Positions 1-8,733 of a stretch of DNA of 64,000 nt are shown here, piece by piece. Position numbers and translations under genes: made by a program. The notes beneath the pieces are model-generated. The model saw only the letters and a program-made list of their open reading frames with translations. It was not told the origin of the DNA and did not search any database. Origin of the DNA: Flavitalea plasmicola (lineage in GTDB: Bacteria; Bacteroidota; Bacteroidia; Chitinophagales; Chitinophagaceae). The stretch spans positions 1,116,001 through 1,180,000 of the forward strand of contig NZ_JAUOTO010000001.1 of assembly GCF_030546645.1 (NCBI RefSeq), written 5' to 3'. How positions within the stretch are numbered: the first letter of the stretch is position 1; the number at the start of each line of letters is the position of its first letter.

Positions 1-129
1 ACATGGTTTATCTATATTTCATTTCTGACCATGGGTTCACCGCTGATCATTTATTTTATCCTGGCATTCTGGATGAACATCAAGCGATATATTTTTTCTG
101 CGCGCAGAAATCCCGTGAAATATCTTTAA
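1..129 (+). CDS. 3' end of a PspC-like small membrane protein (partial)
   Basis: Frame 1 is open from the first base to a TAA at 127-129 and gives 42 residues. It reads as a hydrophobic segment (residues 2-24) followed by a basic tail with KRYIF and RRNPVKYL. A Gly-Ser-Pro turn followed by IIYFILAFWM resembles the C-terminal membrane segment of PspC-domain proteins, which are small envelope-stress proteins. A terminator-like hairpin lies directly after the stop (129-156), which supports a real gene end. The 5' part is outside the window, so the family call is a resemblance only. Any other short helical membrane protein remains possible. Confidence 0.45.
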   Translation, partial: TWFIYISFLTMGSPLIIYFILAFWMNIKRYIFSARRNPVKYL

Positions 130-156
130 CGGCGGCCTCATTGCCTGCCGTTTTTT
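129..156 (+). terminator. Rho-independent terminator after the PspC-like gene
   Basis: An ACGGC arm at 129-133 pairs with GCCGT at 147-151, extendable by GG/CC, and six T residues follow (151-156). It starts at the stop codon of the partial upstream gene and separates it from the AraC-type regulator. Confidence 0.6.
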
Positions 157-189
157 CGTATCTTACTGTGGTGCCCATATCCCAGTCCG

Positions 190-1257
190 TTGTTAAATGA
201 CGATTCACTACTGAGAGCCTGGCCTGATCAGTGGCTAATTATTGTACAGATAAAACAACTGCCTTTGTTCCAGTTTGATTTTTCGTATACGGATTATGAG
301 CTGTTGCAGAATGATCTGGCTCAACGGCTGAATGTACGGGTGATAAACCATAAGCTGGTGTTTCCGGAGGCTATTGCAACCGGCAGCCTGACCTTTGTCC
401 GTCTGCCGAACGGGATTAATGTCAATGTCATCAATTGCAGGTTTAACCAGGACTGGTTCCTCCTTCGCAGGAAGATAAAAGAGGAATACTATACCCTCCG
501 TTTCCACGAGCTGACCATTCCAGATACTCTGGAGATACGCATCGGGAAGGAGCGGCTGAAGGAATCCAACACCACGCGGTCTATCGCCTATCTTACCAAT
601 ACGCTTTCCGAATGGGCCTACCTGGGAGCCCAGGGGACTGTTTATAAAGGGATCGATGTCCTCTTCGATGCAAAATGGCTGGCGGATTACCTGGGAGTGA
701 GCAATATCGATGATGTCCTCACCACGTATTTGTCCTTGCAGCTGGAAAACGTGCATACGGAACCGCTGGATAGCGAGTACCGGCGGCTTATACAGGAGAT
801 CATGGAGGTGGAGGATGATAATCCCATGCGGCTGGCCATTATTCAGAACAGGGTTATGTTCCTGATCGAGCGATTTTTCACGCGGGTGTATGAAAGACGT
901 AAGAATTCTCATTTCGATATTCCTTTGTCCAAGACGGATATCGACCGGATGATGCAGGTGGAGTCCGCATTGACCAGGGATATTTTTGAGCCGGCGCCTA
1001 CCATTAGCCAGCTGGCGAAAATGGTATCCATCAGTGAATCGAAGCTAAAGAAGGATTTTAAGCTCATATATGGACTTCCGGTATATGAATATTTTCAAAA
1101 GATAAGAATGCAGGCCGCCAAAGACAAGCTGTTGTCGGGCGATCACTCTGTAAAGGAGGTGGCCATGGAGCTGGGATACTCCAATCTCAGTAATTTTACG
1201 ATCGCTTTTAAGAAAGAGTTCGGGCTCCTGCCCAGCAAGCTGTTGAGTGCTTATTGA
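190..1257 (+). CDS. AraC-family transcriptional regulator
   Basis: A regulator with an N-terminal ligand-type region and a C-terminal AraC/XylS DNA-binding domain of two helix-turn-helix motifs (about residues 255-352). The second HTH carries the typical VKEVAMELGYSNLSNFTIAFKKEFG signature in two adjoining pieces. The N-terminal half (FPEAIATGSL, EEYYTLRF) looks like AraC proteins common in Chitinophagaceae. Its target is unknown. There is no in-frame ATG near the 5' end: the frame offers TTG at 190 and TTG at 265. I list the longer form, but the shorter fits where similarity appears to begin. A hairpin follows the gene at 1281-1300. Confidence 0.8.
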   Translation: MLNDDSLLRAWPDQWLIIVQIKQLPLFQFDFSYTDYELLQNDLAQRLNVRVINHKLVFPEAIATGSLTFVRLPNGINVNVINCRFNQDWFLLRRKIKEEYYTLRFHELTIPDTLEIRIGKERLKESNTTRSIAYLTNTLSEWAYLGAQGTVYKGIDVLFDAKWLADYLGVSNIDDVLTTYLSLQLENVHTEPLDSEYRRLIQEIMEVEDDNPMRLAIIQNRVMFLIERFFTRVYERRKNSHFDIPLSKTDIDRMMQVESALTRDIFEPAPTISQLAKMVSISESKLKKDFKLIYGLPVYEYFQKIRMQAAKDKLLSGDHSVKEVAMELGYSNLSNFTIAFKKEFGLLPSKLLSAY

Positions 1258-1280
1258 TCACAAGCGGCTGATTTCAAGAT

Positions 1281-1300
1281 TCCTGCAATCCCCTGCAGGA
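1281..1300 (+). terminator. Hairpin after the AraC gene
   Basis: A perfect 7-bp stem TCCTGCA (1281-1287) / TGCAGGA (1294-1300) with a 6-base loop, followed by GTATTTT. It lies 23 bases past the AraC stop. The short T run makes it a weak intrinsic terminator. Confidence 0.4.
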
Positions 1301-1352
1301 GTATTTTAATCTCAGAAAACATTTCCAGCTATTTTTATCACCTTTTCGGGTG

Positions 1353-1381
1353 TTGAATGGTAGGATTCGGGAGTACCTTTG
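1353..1381 (+). promoter_or_regulatory. Orphan Bacteroidota-type promoter with no obvious downstream gene
   Basis: TACCTTTG at 1374-1381 matches the -7 consensus TAnnTTTG. A TTG at 1353-1355 stands 18 bases upstream, the normal -33 spacing. Transcription would run rightward into 1385-1501 and then antisense to kdsA. A small hairpin (TTGCTT/AAGCAA, 1410-1427) lies in the predicted transcript. No convincing ORF follows. It could drive a small RNA, or be a chance match. Confidence 0.35.
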
Positions 1382-1501
1382 CATAGAGTTTGTACACAAC
1401 GCTGCGCAATTGCTTATTTGAAAGCAAGTTTGAATGTCCCGTTTTTAATTCCTCGTTTCCAGAAAGACCAGCCTCTATTCAGTACCCTTTTGAAAGTCGT
1501 T

Positions 1502-2326
1502 TTAAAACTCCGAAACAACTTTGCGGATCTTTACCAATTGTTCCAGAAGACCCTGAAGAAGATCCAATCTGAGCATATTCGCTCCGTCGCTTTTGGCAAT
1601 GGAAGGATTGGGGTGTGTCTCTATGAACAGGCCCTCGGCACCGGTGGCGATCGCAGCTTTTGCAATTGTGGCGATCAGTTGGGGATTGCCGCCGGTGATA
1701 CCGCTTGTCTGGTTGGGTTGTTGGAGCGCATGGGTGCAATCCATCACTACGGGAGCCTTGTGCTCCTGCATCCAGGGTATGTTGCGGTAGTCCACTACCA
1801 GGTCCTGGTAACCAAAGGTGGTGCCTCTTTCAGTGAGGATGATCTTTTCATTTCCCGCCCGGCGTATCTTTTCCACGGCGAACTTCATGGCTGGTCCACT
1901 AAGGAACTGGCCTTTTTTTACGTTGACCACTTTTCCTGTTTCGGCGGCTGCCAGGAGCAGGTCGGTCTGCCGGCAGAGGAAGGCGGGTATTTGCAATATG
2001 TCGATATATTCAGCTGCCACCGCGGCTTCCTCATGGGCATGTATGTCGGAGGTTGTAGGGACCTTATAGGTTGCCCCTGCCTTCCGGATAAGGGACATGC
2101 CATTGTCGTCCCCGATACCCGTGAAGGAGCCGGCGCTGGTACGGTTAGCTTTCCGGTAGGAGGCTTTGAAGATATAAGGTATACCCAGGTTGCGGCAGAT
2201 GGTGGAAACCTTGTCGGCTACCTCCATCACCAGCTCTTCGCTTTCCACTACACAGGGGCCGGCGATGAGGAAGAAGTTTTTCTTGTCGTACGATTGATGC
2301 TGAAATAGTTGATGTAAGAATTGCAT
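1502..2326 (-). CDS. kdsA: 3-deoxy-8-phosphooctulonate synthase (KdsA)
   Basis: Condenses phosphoenolpyruvate with arabinose-5-phosphate to Kdo-8-phosphate, the first committed step to the Kdo of lipid A inner core; cytoplasmic. The 274-residue length fits the family. Visible motifs are FKASYRKANRTS (PEP/A5P binding), PAFLCRQTDLL, NVKKGQF and FIETHPNPSIAKSDGANM. The N-terminal AGPCVVES carries Cys where the E. coli enzyme has Asn (GGMNVLES). In this family that Cys, with the later His, Glu and Asp, marks the metal-dependent class. It stands alone, divergent from the amylase gene. A TAATTTTG box ends only 5 bases before its ATG, suggesting a leaderless transcript. Confidence 0.95.
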   Translation of the reverse strand: MQFLHQLFQHQSYDKKNFFLIAGPCVVESEELVMEVADKVSTICRNLGIPYIFKASYRKANRTSAGSFTGIGDDNGMSLIRKAGATYKVPTTSDIHAHEEAAVAAEYIDILQIPAFLCRQTDLLLAAAETGKVVNVKKGQFLSGPAMKFAVEKIRRAGNEKIILTERGTTFGYQDLVVDYRNIPWMQEHKAPVVMDCTHALQQPNQTSGITGGNPQLIATIAKAAIATGAEGLFIETHPNPSIAKSDGANMLRLDLLQGLLEQLVKIRKVVSEF

Positions 2327-2331
2327 GGGGG

Positions 2332-2339
2332 CAAAATTA
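2332..2339 (-). promoter_or_regulatory. -7 box of kdsA, 5 bases from the start codon
   Basis: On the minus strand TAATTTTG is followed by five C residues and then the kdsA ATG. In Bacteroidota promoters transcription begins a few bases after this box, so the start codon would lie at or near the 5' end of the mRNA. Confidence 0.5.
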
Positions 2340-2399
2340 GGGCAATTGGCCGGTATAGATATTTTCTTTAGACGGAGGGTTTTGCTGGCTGAAATGTAT

Positions 2400-2416
2400 T
2401 GTGTATATTGTACACA
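2400..2416. promoter_or_regulatory. Dyad TGTGTA-N5-TACACA upstream of the amylase gene
   Basis: A perfect 6-bp inverted repeat with a 5-base spacer, in the divergent kdsA/amylase intergenic region, 30 bases before the amylase ATG. The symmetry and position suit an operator for a dimeric regulator. No TAnnTTTG box is obvious for the amylase. Confidence 0.35.
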
Positions 2417-2446
2417 TTAAGTACGTAACCATTAAACCATTGCTAT

Positions 2447-4870
2447 ATGAAAAGATCACTACGCTTCGGCCGGACCGGCCTATTCCTTATCAGCTTTTTT
2501 CTTATTGTATGCAGACCGCTGAATGCCCAGAACCCATGGAACGGCAAGGTCGTGCTGGAAGGATTCTGGTGGGATTATACCAACAACAATTATCCCAACG
2601 GGTGGAGCAATTACCTGACGGAACTGGGGCCGCGTCTCCGGTCGACCGGGGTCGACGCCGTCTGGGTGCCGCCTTGCATCAAGAATGCCGGTACTAACAG
2701 TGTGGGTTATGCTCCTTTTGATCAATATGACCTGGGAGATAAATACCAGAAAGGGAGTTTGAAGACCCGCATGGGCACCAAGGACGAGCTCCTGCGGATG
2801 GTAGCGGTGATGCATGCAAACGGTGTCGACGTGATACAGGACGCCGTATTGAATCATATGAGCGATGCGGGCTCGGTGACGGGCGCGGGCGGTCAGGATG
2901 GGAACAGCTATTCCCTCATGACGAACAGCGGGTACAAGAATTTCCGCTATGTGTGCTATGCAAGGCCTGCGGGCGACGAGACTTCCACGGATTATCTTGG
3001 CCGGACCGGTCGATGGCCCAAGAACTGGGAGAATTTCTATCCCAATGCATCCAACAATCATTACAACACCAATGACTGGGATGCTATTATGTTCGGCCCG
3101 GACATCAGCTATGAGTCCACGGCATATGGGACGAGCTCCAATGCCACGTATAATCCTGCGCAATCTTCGGACTATATGCGTGCGGGCGCGCGTAACTGGC
3201 TTATCTGGTTCAAGAAGCAGACGGGATCGGATGGCTTCCGGCTGGATGCGGCAAAGAATTATCCCTATTGGGCGGCGCAGGACTTTTTATGGAATGTGAA
3301 ATATAATGCCAGCTGGGCAAATGGCGGGGCGAATATGTTTGCGGTGGGTGAGGTAGTGGGCAGCACGGCGGATGAGGACACCTGGATCAATAATGTGAAA
3401 ACCAGCAATGGCGGTACGGAGGACCTGGTAGGGACATTCGATTTCGGATTCCGGAGTGAATTGAAGAATATGATCAGCGCCGGCGGGTCGTATGATCTGG
3501 GCAGTCTTCCCGGTAAGCAGCAGAGCAACCGGTACCGCACGGTGCCATTTGTAAATAACCACGATACTTACCGGCCCATCAAGGATGCAAATGGGTACAT
3601 AACGGGATGGGACAGTGGTAATGAGCTGGGAGGAGGCCATATCGATCCTAACGATGGACGGATAGCCGTGGCTTATGCGGCGGCTTTTGCTGTAGATGGC
3701 TCGCCACAGGTGTTCTTCGAGGATCTGTTCGACCTGGAGAATACGGGCAAGCGGTATACGCATTTACCTACCAGTGCTACCGATCTGCCGGTGCGGGACG
3801 CCATTGCGAATATCATCTGGTGCCACCAGAAACTGAACTTTAAAAAGGGTGCGTATAAGGTACGCTGGCAGGCGCAGGACCTGCTGATCATCGAGCGGGG
3901 GTATAATGCGGGCCCGGAGAACAGCTATGCCATCATTGGAATAAATGACAACTGGAATACCTGGCAGCATGCCACCATACAAACGGATTTTGGGGCGAAT
4001 GTCCAGCTGCATGACTATTCGGGCGCCAACAGCAGTGATATCTGGACGGATGGCACCGGGAAGGCTACCATCTATGTGCCGCCCTGCGACGGCAGCAATA
4101 CCCGCCGGGGCTATTGCATTTGGGGGCCAGCTGGTATTACGGGCAGCTTTTCTCCTTCCCAGCGGAGCACTACGCAGGAATGGGAGATGGCCGATGACCT
4201 GGGAGACGCACATGACAGCAGTCTGAAGCAGGGCGGAGCACTGCCGGCCAGCTCTACCGCCTGGCGGGTCGCAGGCGAGGTCTTTGACCAGGGCGGGAAG
4301 ACGATCACGGTCAATCTTTATCCTGCCAACACGAGTCCCAACCTGACAGTGAGCATTTACAACCACGCCGGCACTTCGGTGGCCACTACCAATGGGACGG
4401 GCAACCTAACCCTCTCCTATACGCCTGCGTCAGATGGCTTTTATACGGTGAAGGTGAAGAACACCAACAGCACCAATCCCGGACAAACGGCATATGTGAA
4501 AGTGACCTATACGGCGCCCATGACGGTGAGCACGTCCGCTTATCCTGCCGTTGCGGAACGGACGGCGGCTGAACGGACACCGTCGGACCTTGGCGGCGCT
4601 CCTCGACTACAATTGACGCTGTCTGTCTATCCGGATCCATCACCGGGCACATCGCAGGTGGTATTCGAGCTGCCGGTTGCTTCCAGGATCGAGCTGAGCA
4701 TCCTGGATCTGGCCGGACGACGCATCAGGAAACTGGCGGATGGAGCGATGCCGGCTGGGCGGCAGGTAGTAACTTTCAATGGCGCGGCGTTGCCTGCGGG
4801 CGTATATATTATTCATCTTAATACGTCTGCAGGAACGGAGACGAAGAAGATCGTGATCGCCAGGAAGTAG
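2447..4870 (+). CDS. Secreted alpha-amylase (GH13) with type IX sorting domain
   Basis: Hydrolyses alpha-1,4-glucans outside the cell or on its surface. Residues 1-27 form a signal peptide ending in LNAQ. The GH13 barrel shows region I DAVLNHM (132-138), region II GFRLDAAKN with nucleophile Asp267, region III FAVGEVV with acid/base Glu302, and region IV FVNNHD with Asp373. A beta-rich region of about 550-700 resembles a bacterial pre-peptidase C-terminal domain. The last 80 residues (SVYPDPSPG, LDLAGRRI, LPAGVYIIHL, KKIVI) are a type A T9SS C-terminal sorting domain, implying outer-membrane export and probable surface attachment. Region IV has Asn where many family members have Asp just before NHD; the catalytic Asp is intact. 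No SusC/D partner is adjacent. Confidence 0.93.
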   Translation: MKRSLRFGRTGLFLISFFLIVCRPLNAQNPWNGKVVLEGFWWDYTNNNYPNGWSNYLTELGPRLRSTGVDAVWVPPCIKNAGTNSVGYAPFDQYDLGDKYQKGSLKTRMGTKDELLRMVAVMHANGVDVIQDAVLNHMSDAGSVTGAGGQDGNSYSLMTNSGYKNFRYVCYARPAGDETSTDYLGRTGRWPKNWENFYPNASNNHYNTNDWDAIMFGPDISYESTAYGTSSNATYNPAQSSDYMRAGARNWLIWFKKQTGSDGFRLDAAKNYPYWAAQDFLWNVKYNASWANGGANMFAVGEVVGSTADEDTWINNVKTSNGGTEDLVGTFDFGFRSELKNMISAGGSYDLGSLPGKQQSNRYRTVPFVNNHDTYRPIKDANGYITGWDSGNELGGGHIDPNDGRIAVAYAAAFAVDGSPQVFFEDLFDLENTGKRYTHLPTSATDLPVRDAIANIIWCHQKLNFKKGAYKVRWQAQDLLIIERGYNAGPENSYAIIGINDNWNTWQHATIQTDFGANVQLHDYSGANSSDIWTDGTGKATIYVPPCDGSNTRRGYCIWGPAGITGSFSPSQRSTTQEWEMADDLGDAHDSSLKQGGALPASSTAWRVAGEVFDQGGKTITVNLYPANTSPNLTVSIYNHAGTSVATTNGTGNLTLSYTPASDGFYTVKVKNTNSTNPGQTAYVKVTYTAPMTVSTSAYPAVAERTAAERTPSDLGGAPRLQLTLSVYPDPSPGTSQVVFELPVASRIELSILDLAGRRIRKLADGAMPAGRQVVTFNGAALPAGVYIIHLNTSAGTETKKIVIARK

Positions 4871-4915
4871 TTCGGACAGTACAGGGGCGCGTTTGTCAAA
4901 AAAAGCCGTCCGTCT

Positions 4916-4947
4916 GCTTGCCGCTTGCAGGCCGAAGTGTAGATTTG
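4916..4947 (+). promoter_or_regulatory. Promoter of the threonine-dehydrogenase-like gene
   Basis: TAGATTTG at 4940-4947 is a good -7 element, and TTG at 4918-4920 gives a 19-base spacing. The gene begins at 4965, leaving a leader of about 12-15 bases. Two reverse heptamers (GCTTGCC, GCTTGCA at 4916-4929) overlap the -33 side and resemble the 7-base repeat family described elsewhere here, but two units are too few to be sure. Confidence 0.5.
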
Positions 4948-4964
4948 CGCCCTAAATCACTGTA

Positions 4965-5906
4965 ATGACGAAAGAAAAAGTCCTGGTCATCGGCGCCAGC
5001 GGTCAAATAGGGGTGGAGCTTACCCTGGCCTTGCGTAAGATATATGGCAATGCTAACGTAGTAGCTTCCGACCTCCGGGAGGAGAACGAGCTGCTGAAAG
5101 GCAGCGGGCCCTATGTATCCCTGGATGTTATGAACAAGGAAATGCTGCATGTGCAGGTGATCCGGCAGAATATTACGCAGATTTACCTGCTGGCGGCCAT
5201 TCTTTCCGCCACAGGGGAGAAGAATCCCAACCTGGCCTGGCACCTGAATATGCAGGGTTTGCTGAATGTGCTGGACATTGCCCGTGAGGAAAAATTGCAT
5301 AAGGTGTATTGGCCCAGCAGCATTGCCGTATTCGGGCCTACTTCGCCAAAGAAGAACTGCCCCCAGCGTACCATTATCGAACCCAGCACTGTGTATGGTA
5401 TCAGCAAGTATGCCGGGGAATTCTGGTGTAATTACTTTTTCGGACGGTATGGCGTCGATGTACGGAGCATCCGCTATCCCGGTCTGATCAGCTATAAATC
5501 TGCGCCGGGCGGCGGCACTACGGACTATGCCGTGGAGATCTTCCACGATGCGCTGGAGGATGGGAAATACAGCTGCTTTCTGCAGGAGGATACCTACCTG
5601 CCCATGATGTATATGCCGGATGCCATCCGTGCCACGATCGAGCTGATGGAAGCGCCATCAGACCGGCTGACTGTGCGCACTTCCTATAATGTGGCGGGTA
5701 TGAGCTTTTCTCCAAAGGAGATCGCTGCGGAGATCACGCAGCATATTCCCGGGTTTACCATCGACTATAAGCCGGATTACCGGCAGAACATTGCCAACAG
5801 CTGGCCGGAGAGCATCGATGACAGCGTGGCCGGGGCCGATTGGGGTTGGAAGCCGGAATATGATCTGGCGCGGATGACGAAGGACATGCTGACCAATTTA
5901 CGGTAG
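4965..5906 (+). CDS. NAD-dependent SDR, L-threonine 3-dehydrogenase-like
   Basis: An extended short-chain dehydrogenase of 313 residues. The Rossmann motif GASGQIG is at residues 10-16, and the active-site YGISKYAGE provides the Tyr-x-x-x-Lys pair. The sequence matches the SDR-type (UDP-galactose-epimerase-like) L-threonine 3-dehydrogenases, which convert threonine to 2-amino-3-oxobutyrate with NAD, in features such as RSIRYPGLIS, GGGTTDYAVEIF and TSYNVAGMSFSP. These differ from the zinc-dependent Tdh of E. coli. No kbl gene (the next pathway step) lies alongside. It is probably monocistronic with its own promoter. A related sugar epimerase is the alternative. Confidence 0.85.
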   Translation: MTKEKVLVIGASGQIGVELTLALRKIYGNANVVASDLREENELLKGSGPYVSLDVMNKEMLHVQVIRQNITQIYLLAAILSATGEKNPNLAWHLNMQGLLNVLDIAREEKLHKVYWPSSIAVFGPTSPKKNCPQRTIIEPSTVYGISKYAGEFWCNYFFGRYGVDVRSIRYPGLISYKSAPGGGTTDYAVEIFHDALEDGKYSCFLQEDTYLPMMYMPDAIRATIELMEAPSDRLTVRTSYNVAGMSFSPKEIAAEITQHIPGFTIDYKPDYRQNIANSWPESIDDSVAGADWGWKPEYDLARMTKDMLTNLR

Positions 5907-6024
5907 ATATGCCTGTTGTCACGGGAATGTTAAAAATAGGCGCTATAACCTACTAAAGAGGTAGACTTTTTGCCCCGAACCGTAATTTATATTAAATTGC
6001 TGTCTACTCAATTTCAGCATTATT

Positions 6025-7269
6025 ATGGTACGTGTTTACCTGGGCCTCATCCTCCTTTTATTTTCATGCTCAACGGAAAAAACTTTTGCAGGCCGTCCCG
6101 GACTTCCCAACGGTCAATGGCGTGCCGTATTGCAGCGTAAGGATGGACATTCCATTGTGTTTAATTTCGAATCAAAAGACAGCGCAGGGAAGAAGGTGCT
6201 CTACATCCGCAATGCGGCCGAACGTTTGCTGGTGGACAACATTGGCTACCAGGGCGATTCCGTGCTGATCCGCTTGCCCTTCTTCGAGTCGCAATTGCGG
6301 GCGGTGGTCACGCCCGAGGGCAATCTGAGGGGCGTATGGCTAAAACGGGGTGCCGACAATTACCAGGTGATGCCTTTTGAGGCTGCGTATAACAATGCAC
6401 AGCGATTTGCTGCTGGAAGCGGCGTTCCAAAGGGGGTGGCCGGGCGGTGGCGCGCGGTGTTCCGCAGCGCTCGCAACGAAGATAGTTCGCTGCGGGTGGG
6501 AGAGTTTCAGCAGGAAGGGGACCGGGTGACCGGTACATTCCTGGACCCTACGGGTGATTTCCGCTACCTGGAAGGCGTGATGGATGGTGATTCCCTACGG
6601 CTGTCCTGTTTTGACGGCGGGCATGCTTTCTATTTCACGGCCCGGCTGGAGGAAGATGGGAAACTATCCGGGGGGCAGTATTTTTCCGGTGCGGCAGGTT
6701 ATGAGACCTGGACGGCCGTGAAGGATGCATCGGCAGCGCTGCCGGATGAATTTACGCTGACGAAATGGAATAAGGACGCAGGGCCATTGGCTTTTACCTT
6801 TAAAGATATCGGGGGGCGTATGGTATCGTTGTCTGAAAAGCGATTTTCGGGCAAGGTAGTGCTGATACAAATAATGGGTTCCTGGTGTCCTAATTGCATG
6901 GATGAGACCAGGTTCCTCAGCGCCTTCTATAACGAGTATCATCCAAAAGGCGTAGAGATCATTGGGCTCGCGTATGAACGTACCACGGATTTTGCCCGCA
7001 GCCAGGCCAGTCTCCGGAGCTTCCAGCAACGTTTTCAGGTGAAATATCCCATGCTGATCACCGGCGTGGCGGTGGGCGATCCCAGGCGGGCAGAAAAGAC
7101 TTTGCCGCAGCTGCAGGAGATCGTCGGTTTTCCAACTACCATCTTTTTGGACAAGACGGGAAAGATATCCAGGATCCATACGGGGTTCAGCGGCCCTGGG
7201 ACGGGGAACCATTATGAGGAACAGCAGCAGGAGATCCGCCAGACGGTGGATGAATTGCTGAAGAACTAG
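6025..7269 (+). CDS. TlpA-family thioredoxin-like lipoprotein
   Basis: A 414-residue envelope protein. The N-terminus has a hydrophobic segment ending LLFSC, a lipoprotein signal with Cys15. The middle (about 25-255) is a beta-rich region of unknown role. From about residue 260 it becomes an AhpC/TSA-TlpA thioredoxin fold with FSGKVVLIQIMGSWCPNC. The WCPNC redox motif (about 287-291) and a cis-Pro region (VGFPTTIFLD) are present, so it should be a reductase or disulfide handler in the periplasm. The fusion of a large N-terminal region to TlpA is common in Bacteroidota. It is monocistronic as far as can be seen; a 149-base gap without further genes follows. Confidence 0.85.
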   Translation: MVRVYLGLILLLFSCSTEKTFAGRPGLPNGQWRAVLQRKDGHSIVFNFESKDSAGKKVLYIRNAAERLLVDNIGYQGDSVLIRLPFFESQLRAVVTPEGNLRGVWLKRGADNYQVMPFEAAYNNAQRFAAGSGVPKGVAGRWRAVFRSARNEDSSLRVGEFQQEGDRVTGTFLDPTGDFRYLEGVMDGDSLRLSCFDGGHAFYFTARLEEDGKLSGGQYFSGAAGYETWTAVKDASAALPDEFTLTKWNKDAGPLAFTFKDIGGRMVSLSEKRFSGKVVLIQIMGSWCPNCMDETRFLSAFYNEYHPKGVEIIGLAYERTTDFARSQASLRSFQQRFQVKYPMLITGVAVGDPRRAEKTLPQLQEIVGFPTTIFLDKTGKISRIHTGFSGPGTGNHYEEQQQEIRQTVDELLKN

Positions 7270-7406
7270 GCGTGTTTGCCTCTGCCGCCCTCGGTGCCCC
7301 CCATCATCATAATATCCCTGTCGAAAAGATAGAGGCCGCTCTTATCGTCTCCTATCAGCTAATGAACATATGGATAAATAATGAGGTTTCTATAATGAGA
7401 CTTCTG

Positions 7407-7413
7407 TAAATTG
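7407..7413 (+). promoter_or_regulatory. -7-like box 5 bases before thyA
   Basis: TAAATTG ends at 7413, exactly 5 bases (CAGCC) before the thyA ATG. It lacks one T of the TAnnTTTG consensus but keeps the spacing seen at kdsA, ftsK and the PaiB-like gene. This suggests a leaderless or nearly leaderless mRNA. Confidence 0.4.
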
Positions 7414-7418
7414 CAGCC

Positions 7419-8213
7419 ATGCAACAATATCTCGATCTATTGCAGCATATTTTGGATACGGGCGCCGCCAAGGCGGACAGGACGGGCACCGGGACGCTGA
7501 GCTGCTTTGGCTATCAGATGCGTTTCCAACTGTCAAAGGGTTTCCCGCTCGTGACGACGAAAAAATTACATCTGAAAAGCATTATTTATGAGTTGCTATG
7601 GTTCTTGCGGGGGGATACCAATACAGCCTACCTGAAAGAGCATGGCGTCAGCATCTGGGACGAATGGGCGGACGCCAATGGCGACCTGGGGCCTGTATAT
7701 GGCAAACAATGGCGTAGCTGGGAAGGTGCGGATGGGCAGGTGGTGGATCAGATCAGCCAGCTGATCCAGCAGATCAGGAAAACACCGGATAGCCGCCGGC
7801 TTATCGTGAGCGCCTGGAATGTCGCCGACCTGCCCAGGATGGCGCTGATGCCTTGTCACACTATCTTTCAATTCTATGTGGCGGATGGCAAGCTTAGCTG
7901 TCAACTGTACCAGCGCAGCGCGGACTCCTTTCTCGGGGTGCCGTTCAATATTGCATCTTATGCCTTACTGACCCTCATGGTGGCGCAGGTATGCGACCTG
8001 GAGCCAGGCGAATTCATACATACTTTCGGAGATGTGCATCTTTATAACAATCACATGGAACAGGCAAAGCTGCAATTGAGCAGGAAGCCTTATCCCTCGC
8101 CGGTGATGAAGCTCAACCCGGCTGTAAAGGACATCTTCGGGTTCCGCTTTGAGGATTTTACCCTGGAAAATTACCAGAGCCATCCTGCGATCAAAGCGCC
8201 AGTGGCGGTGTAA
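7419..8213 (+). CDS. thyA: Thymidylate synthase ThyA
   Basis: Methylates dUMP to dTMP with 5,10-methylene-tetrahydrofolate. The 264 residues equal the E. coli enzyme, with catalytic Cys146 in [10 protein letters not shown], the dUMP phosphate loop [10 protein letters not shown], the [18 protein letters not shown] block and the C-terminal IKAPVAV. Dihydrofolate reductase, which recycles the dihydrofolate made here, follows 10 bases downstream, so the two form a dTMP-cycle operon. Confidence 0.98.
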   Translation: MQQYLDLLQHILDTGAAKADRTGTGTLSCFGYQMRFQLSKGFPLVTTKKLHLKSIIYELLWFLRGDTNTAYLKEHGVSIWDEWADANGDLGPVYGKQWRSWEGADGQVVDQISQLIQQIRKTPDSRRLIVSAWNVADLPRMALMPCHTIFQFYVADGKLSCQLYQRSADSFLGVPFNIASYALLTLMVAQVCDLEPGEFIHTFGDVHLYNNHMEQAKLQLSRKPYPSPVMKLNPAVKDIFGFRFEDFTLENYQSHPAIKAPVAV

Positions 8214-8223
8214 ACACCTTCTT

Positions 8224-8733
8224 ATGATCATAAGCTTAATCGTTGCAGCCAGCACTAATAACGTTATTGGAAAAGATAATAAGCTGCTCTGGCATTTACC
8301 GAATGACATGAAGTACTTCCGGAATACCACCTGGGGCATGCCTGTGATCATGGGCAGGAAAACGTATGATGCGCTGGCGGGCGAACCCTTACCGGGCCGA
8401 TTCAATTTTGTTATCACCCGTAATAGGGAATGGGACCCGCACAATGAGAAAGTGAAAGTAGTGGACAACCTGGCGGCCGCAGTAACGGCCGCCGGCGATA
8501 CGGATGCAAAGGAGGTGTTTGTCATCGGCGGTGGTGAAATATATCATCAGTCCATGTCTATTGCGGATAAGATCTATATGACCCGGGTGCATACTGAAGT
8601 GGAGGGAGATACGTATTTTCCCGTCATCGATGAAGGGAAATGGCGACTGACGAACAACCTGGATTTTCCTGTCGACGAAAAGCACGCATATGCCTACAGC
8701 TTCCAGGTATGGGAGCGGAAAAAAACTATTTGA
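8224..8733 (+). CDS. folA: Dihydrofolate reductase
   Basis: Reduces dihydrofolate to tetrahydrofolate with NADPH, closing the thymidylate cycle with the preceding thyA. The 169 residues start MIISLIVAAS at the ATG at 8224. An upstream in-frame extension would run into thyA and is not part of the protein. Family motifs are NVIGKDNKLLWHLPNDM with the active-site Asp, MGRKTYDAL, and FVIGGGEIYHQSM (NADPH binding). Its TGA overlaps the ATG of the next gene (TGATG), implying translational coupling to the methyltransferase. Confidence 0.97.
   Translation: MIISLIVAASTNNVIGKDNKLLWHLPNDMKYFRNTTWGMPVIMGRKTYDALAGEPLPGRFNFVITRNREWDPHNEKVKVVDNLAAAVTAAGDTDAKEVFVIGGGEIYHQSMSIADKIYMTRVHTEVEGDTYFPVIDEGKWRLTNNLDFPVDEKHAYAYSFQVWERKKTI

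Noticed and set aside
3-200. 65-residue frame at the left edge
   Set aside because: A different frame reads as the end of a membrane protein with a terminator at its stop, and this one runs through that terminator.
1379-2308. 309-residue open frame on the plus strand across kdsA
   Set aside because: It is antisense to a complete KdsA with all family motifs; its Cys/Gly-rich translation matches nothing.
3541-3560. FVNNHD in the amylase as an inactivating change
   Set aside because: The catalytic Asp of region IV is present; the variable position before NHD differs among GH13 enzymes.
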